Source: Diplosphaera chodatii (lineage: Eukaryota > Chlorophyta > Trebouxiophyceae > Prasiolales > Stichococcaceae). Taken from it: DNA of 64,000 nucleotides. Position 1 is the first letter of the stretch, and each line of letters opens with the position of its first letter. Where the stretch lies: NCBI GenBank assembly GCA_032358165.1, contig JAALGY010000012.1:186001-250000 (forward strand). The letters run 5' to 3'. Positions 59,732-64,000 of the stretch are shown piece by piece. The notes beneath the pieces were generated by a model, which searched no databases, was not told where the DNA came from, and saw only the letters and a list, made by a program, of their open reading frames with translations. The translations under genes were made by a program, and so were the position numbers.

Positions 59732-60630
59732 CGAAGCCGGTGTTCCCGCCCTCCCGGTCGCAGTCCAGCCACAGCACCAATTTCTCGGCCCGCCGCGCCT
59801 CCGCCTCCAGCTTGCGCCGCAGCGCCGCCTTGTCCCGGGCGCGTGCAGTGCCGGCGCGCTCAGCCAAAGGGTCGCAGGAGCGCTACATGCTGTCAAAGGT
59901 GGCCAGCAACAAATCCTCCCGGACCCGCGTACTGTCCTGAGATGCGCAGTGTGCTGAGATGCAGGATGGCGTGCATCACCACCTTGCTTGGGTGTGGACA
60001 GATGGTGCGCTCATTGACTGGCAGCTTTGCACCCAGTGCAGCGCTGCCTCCACAAGAGTAGTGTGGATGTCGCTATTTTCAGCATGAAGCTGCTGGGCTT
60101 GGTGTACTATGCGAACCATGGTCTTCCTTCTGGCAAGCGATACGTGTGTCTTACGCAGCTGAGCACGCACGGCCCAGGTGTGAGCTGCTTTTGTGAGCAT
60201 TGCCAATGGCTCACCCCAGGTGCAGTCTTGTAAACGGGCGTGGCAAACAGCTCTGGCGGGCTGCAGGTACGCCATCCCTTGTGGCTGGCGGGGGATTCCA
60301 GCTCCGTGAGGTGCCGGCCACGGAGGTTAACATGTTGCACTGGTGACGCCCAGGAAGTAGGCGAAGTCCCAGTTAGGTGGTACTGGGACCTGCAGGGTTG
60401 CCGGCACATGGTCACCGCCTCTAGCAGATGCAAGATGCGCCCTGGCAGCACACTGTGGCATGTGGAAGGCGCTGCAGTTGTACCAATGGCAGACCTCCAA
60501 GGGCAAACTCAAAGTTGTGCGGCATGAGCACTCACGCGCCATTATGCCGCTGCACGTTGCCGCCGCTTAGGATGCGGGCCCCATCCTTGGCCACGCTGGG
60601 CTTCTCCGCCACGTTGAGTACTCTCTGCAT
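59732..60630 (-). pseudogene. TOP3: DNA topoisomerase III N-terminal fragment, decayed
   Basis: Exon 60630-60536 encodes MQRVLNVAEKPSVAK (the Toprim start of topoisomerase III). About 60,407-60,280 matches the next conserved block but in three frames: NWDFAYFLG, then a stop, NMLTSVAG, then HLTELES. 59867-59732 encodes LVLWLDCDREGGNTGFE with a gtgagt donor; the family has DCDREGEN, so the metal-binding Glu is Gly. Nothing after this block is found: downstream on this strand lies the antisense WDR75-like gene. It is a truncated and frameshifted relic, unless the assembly is wrong here. Confidence 0.75.
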
Positions 60631-61293
60631 GGCTCCGCCATGGGCGGTGGCATGCCTTGAGAATGCCCTTTAAGCTGAGCCAGCGTCAGCCCATGTGCTG
60701 CGCTGCCCACAGTCAAGCCCCGCGGTCATGCAATCAGCTGCACCCTGCTGTCCGCAGCTGCAGCAGCAACGCACTACTGCAGCTGCCAGGAGACACAGCA
60801 ATGCAGGTTTGTATTTTGATCGCTCCACACTGCCAGCGCAGCATGCAGGGCTCAGTCCAAGGAGATGGAGATAGATTGGCGCGCGTTCGTTGCCCCGCTT
60901 GTGCGCTATCACAAAGTCCCCACCCGCGAGCTGGTATCAAGCTGTTAGCTTGCATTGCTTGATGGCGTAGCTGTGCAACGATCGTACCTGTGCAAGCAAT
61001 TAGGCCAATCCAAGTATTGAGATGCTGCTCCCGGTGCAGACTGCTTTGTGCTCCGCACCAGGTCATAGACCGGCAACTCGGTTAACACGCGCTCGCATCG
61101 GTGTATCAAGGTTCACCGATGCCCTGTCCGGCAGGTTGCTGGGCAACCGGCTCGATCGGCACCTTCGATTGCCTGGTTTCTCAGCGGTGCGGCATCCACT
61201 GCAACGGCAGCATTCGCTGCAGGTAAGCTGAGTCACAAACTTGCAATGATTTTCATCGTGGTCATGGCTGACAGCGGAGGCCTTATCGCTGCT
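60631..61293. other. Gene-free stretch
   Basis: No supported exon or repeat between the TOP3 relic and the TGTCA element. Confidence 0.35.
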
Positions 61294-62826
61294 CACTCCG
61301 AGAACGACTTGGCATGACAACTGTCGTAACGTGTCATATGGCCTGTCATAAGCTGTCAGGAAGCCTTACAGAGCGTCAGGCCCTGTGACGGCCTCCTGAC
61401 AGACCTTCGTGACAGATCCTGACTGGGAGTCCATGACAAGATCTGCTGATGGTTGTCAGGACGTGTCAGGACGCGTCAGTAGAGCATGGCAGTGTATGCT
61501 GCGTCCTAAACCCGGCGTACGTAAGGTAGCAGCTGTGTCATGGGCTGTCTCCAGACCATGTCACGGGGCGTCAGATCCATAGTGCAGTTGACAGGTATTT
61601 GCGACAAAGGCCGCACCGACCCAGGATCGCCAGGTCTGCGCAGCCTGCGCAGATCTGTTTGTTCATGGCAGCGTGAACCAGCCATACGGCCATGTCGCGG
61701 ACCGGCCACGTCCGTTTCGCAGTCAGCTCTGGCACCGCCGCGCACGGTTCTCGCCACGGATTGCTGCAGGGAAAGCGTGCTCAGCAATGGATCTGATAGC
61801 TTCTCCCAGCTTTTGTAGGCCCGCGCCGTTTCGGGGGCGCGTCCAGCCTGCGACTATGCCTGGGAACCTCGGCTGCCTCAACAGTGCCTCTTTAGTCCCC
61901 TGGCAGTCTGGCAGCCCAGGGCGGGTGATGTTCACAGCTGCTCAGGCAGAGTGCTTTTGCACAAGTGCTGGCTGCTCGCTTCACACCCTACATTGCCAGC
62001 CGCCGCTGTTCGACTGGGTGACCTGAGCGACGCACCAGTGCCCCAGTGTGAGGCCTGCGCTGCCGTGCAGCGCGTGCGTGAAGCCTGCACTCCAGTCGTT
62101 AACGGTTACTTCTTATTGTGCTTAGATCTGTCTGCGGCTACGCGCCCGCGTCGCAGCTCACATGCTCCGCATTGTGCTCTCCGTCTGCTGCATGCACGTT
62201 TGCAGCACGTGGCGTCGCAGGTGATCGGACGGCTTGCCAAGTCAGCCAGCGACTGTTGCACGCCGGGGCGATTGGGCGGGCGATTGGGCTGGCACAGGCG
62301 GACACAACTGCTTTGTCACATCTACAATGTAGGCATGCTGCAGGGATGCCGCGCTCCGCTGGCTTGCTCATCATATGCATATGCGTTTCAGCTCGGCATC
62401 ACAGTTGGCAGTTGGCGGCAAAGCGGCCAGCTGACCGGCTGGACGCTTCGTCAGGGCGCGTGGGTACATCATGATGCACCGTAGAGCATGTACACGGTAG
62501 TGGGCTGGTCGTATGTGAGCTTCATCGCACATTTCAGCGGCGAGAAGCCTGTCACCACGCTGCAGAAACATGGTCTCCTGACAGCATATGACACGACATG
62601 ACCAAAACATCTGACACTAGCCCTCGCGAAGGCCCCATATGACAGCCTTCCTGACAACTCCTGACATTGTCACGGGGGCCGGCGCGTCACGTGCCGGTGG
62701 TCACCACCGTGTCAAGAGCTGTCAGGAGCTCGTCACGAGCGCGGTCATACGGCCCGCGTGACATGGTCTCCTGACAAGGGTATGACAGCTCCTGACACGC
62801 GGTGACGCCAAGTCGTTCTCGGAGTG
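61294..62826. mobile_element. CACTA-like element with TGTCAGGA arrays, target duplication GCT
   Basis: Perfect 20-bp inverted termini CACTCCGAGAACGACTTGGC at 61,294-61,313 and, reverse-complemented, 62,807-62,826. GCT flanks both sides (61,291-61,293; 62,827-62,829), as expected of the 3-bp duplications of CACTA elements. TGTCAGGA/TCCTGACA and related TGTCA words cluster at 61,315-61,485 and 62,565-62,800. Length 1,533 bp; no transposase, so non-autonomous. The interior has frames on both strands but no recognisable domain. Confidence 0.8.
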
Positions 62827-62951
62827 GCTGGCAGCACGTGTGTACTGAGCAAATGGCAAGACGTACAGCCCAGCCTGAACACGCATTTGAACTCGCGACC
62901 TACAAACTTTGCTGTCTACAGGGTCGCCAGATCAAAAGTCTGAGAACACCC

Positions 62952-64000
62952 ATGGCTGTGACAAAGAGCACAGCTGCGAAGACCAAGCCGAAACAGCGGT
63001 CAACGAAAGCCAAGAATGGTGGCAAGACATGCCAGCGGTGTGGCGAGCGGCATCGACCGCGGTTCTTCCCTGAGCGGAAGCAGCAGCCCGACGGCCGGTG
63101 CCCGGAATGCCGGGCTTGCCTGCAAGAGCTCCAGCTGGAAGTCAAGCCACAGCGCCCGTGAGTAGTCACAGCCTCCTACCCTGTTGCTGCAGCTCCTGCC
63201 GTGGCTCCTGCGCTCGCTTCTGTACCTGCTGTGTTGATCGTCACAGTGACTGCTGCAGCACGTATGCAGGACTGCCATCGTTCGAAGCTGTATTTGGTTG
63301 ATCCATTCTTGATTCACATGTTGCGCTCCAAGCTCTCACGGTAGAGATTCGCCAGTCATCGGCAATCTCTTCTGCCCGACAGGCTGCGGGAGCAGGAGCA
63401 CCCCGCCACGGCGGAGCCGCGCACGTGCGCCAAGTGCGGTGAGGCGCTGCGGGCCAGCTTCTTCCGGCTGGATCCCAGGTCCACATCTGGCCGGCGCCGC
63501 GCGTGCAGCGCCTGTGAGTCGGAGAGGACGGCAGAGCTGCGGAGGCTGCAGGTCGCGCCCATCGCCAGGAAGCTGTGCAGCAACTGTGGCAAGGTGGCTC
63601 GTTGACCTCCTAACTTGGAAAGAAGTGCCATAATACAACATGCTACAACGCAGAGTATTTACACCCCTTTCTGATGTAAACAATCAACAATTGCACAATC
63701 AACAAATGTGTGTGACGCTACTCTTCTCTGTGAGGAGCAGCAGGCTAGGACCTGCTGCCTTGACACTGAAACGCTCTATGTGGTTCACGAGCGCACCCGT
63801 GCAAGGCCCTGCAGCACCTTTCAACTCTGCGTACTCATCGATAACTAACAATACTATTAGTAGTACGGTGAACCCACTATGTTACAACTGCGAAATGGCT
63901 CAGCCCCTTGATTTCGACACCAGTTTCGGTGGGAGCCTCAGGTGAAGGATGCGGAGCACTTCAGCCGCTGGAGCGCATCACCCGATGGCCTAAAGCTGCG
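62952..64000 (+). CDS. Protein with repeated Cys4 zinc-type modules (3' end outside window)
   Basis: Exons 62952-63157, 63383-63593 and 63942-64000 join in phase (2, 0) and leave the window open. After a basic N-terminus, module 1 has C27, C30, C50, C53 (KTCQRCGERHRPRFF, then CPECRAC). Module 2 has C84, C87, C110, C113 (CAKCGEALRASFF, then CSAC). Module 3 starts C134, C137 (CSNCGK) and continues over the intron as VKDAEHFSRW. The consensus CxxCGxx..FF..(13)..CxxC resembles the Cys4 unit found beside HNH/endonuclease VII-type domains and in algal proteins with many such units. Probably zinc-binding; function unknown. Each module is split by an intron after the first Cys pair in at least one case. 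Confidence 0.7.

Noticed and set aside
59475..60061. Long plus-strand frames overlapping the TOP3 fragment
   Set aside because: Arg/Pro-rich antisense readings of GC-rich exons without domain or splice support beyond 59,633.

Overview
This window reads as nuclear DNA of a green alga. No ORF is long and uninterrupted. Recognisable proteins appear only when many short exons (40-330 nt) are joined across GT-AG introns, mostly with GTGxGx or GTAxG donors. The best matches are of plant and algal type: an XAP5/XCT (FAM50) protein, a CYP23-type cyclophilin and Rubisco-LSMT-like SET proteins. A trebouxiophyte-like alga is my guess, not something the sequence proves. No rRNA, tRNA or CRISPR array was recognised. 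All exon joins are by eye.

Layout. (1) 1-5.9 kb, plus strand: exons of an unrecognised gene, then a kinesin motor C-terminal half. (2) 6.5-45.3 kb: a tandem array on the minus strand. A two-gene module, a SET-domain gene followed downstream by a DUF6891-like gene, occurs three times (A, B, C). Further partial copies are a DUF fragment A', SET copies D and E, and an opposite-strand SET 3' fragment F. Modules B and C are open in every exon; A, A', D and E carry frameshifts or stops. The two intact SET proteins have each lost one residue of the SAM-binding Asn-His pair. (3) Between the modules and in the right arm lie elements with a shared architecture: clusters of an element-specific short motif at both ends, short inverted termini, a 1-3 kb interior and no recognisable transposase. 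Two have CACT-type termini with 3-bp target duplications (26,993-29,546 and 61,294-62,826). (4) 47.6-51.4 kb: a possible piggyBac-like remnant, then TXNDC9. (5) 51.4-60.6 kb: a compact housekeeping block of TXNDC9 and XCT (divergent), CYP23, a WDR75-like gene and a decayed topoisomerase III fragment. (6) 62.9-64.0 kb: the 5' part of a gene encoding repeated Cys4 modules, running off the end.

Functional reading. The right arm is ordinary housekeeping content (transcription/splicing, protein folding, rRNA processing). The left two thirds are an expanding and decaying gene family interleaved with non-autonomous DNA elements. The elements sit at module borders and may have helped duplicate, invert and break the copies; that is inference.
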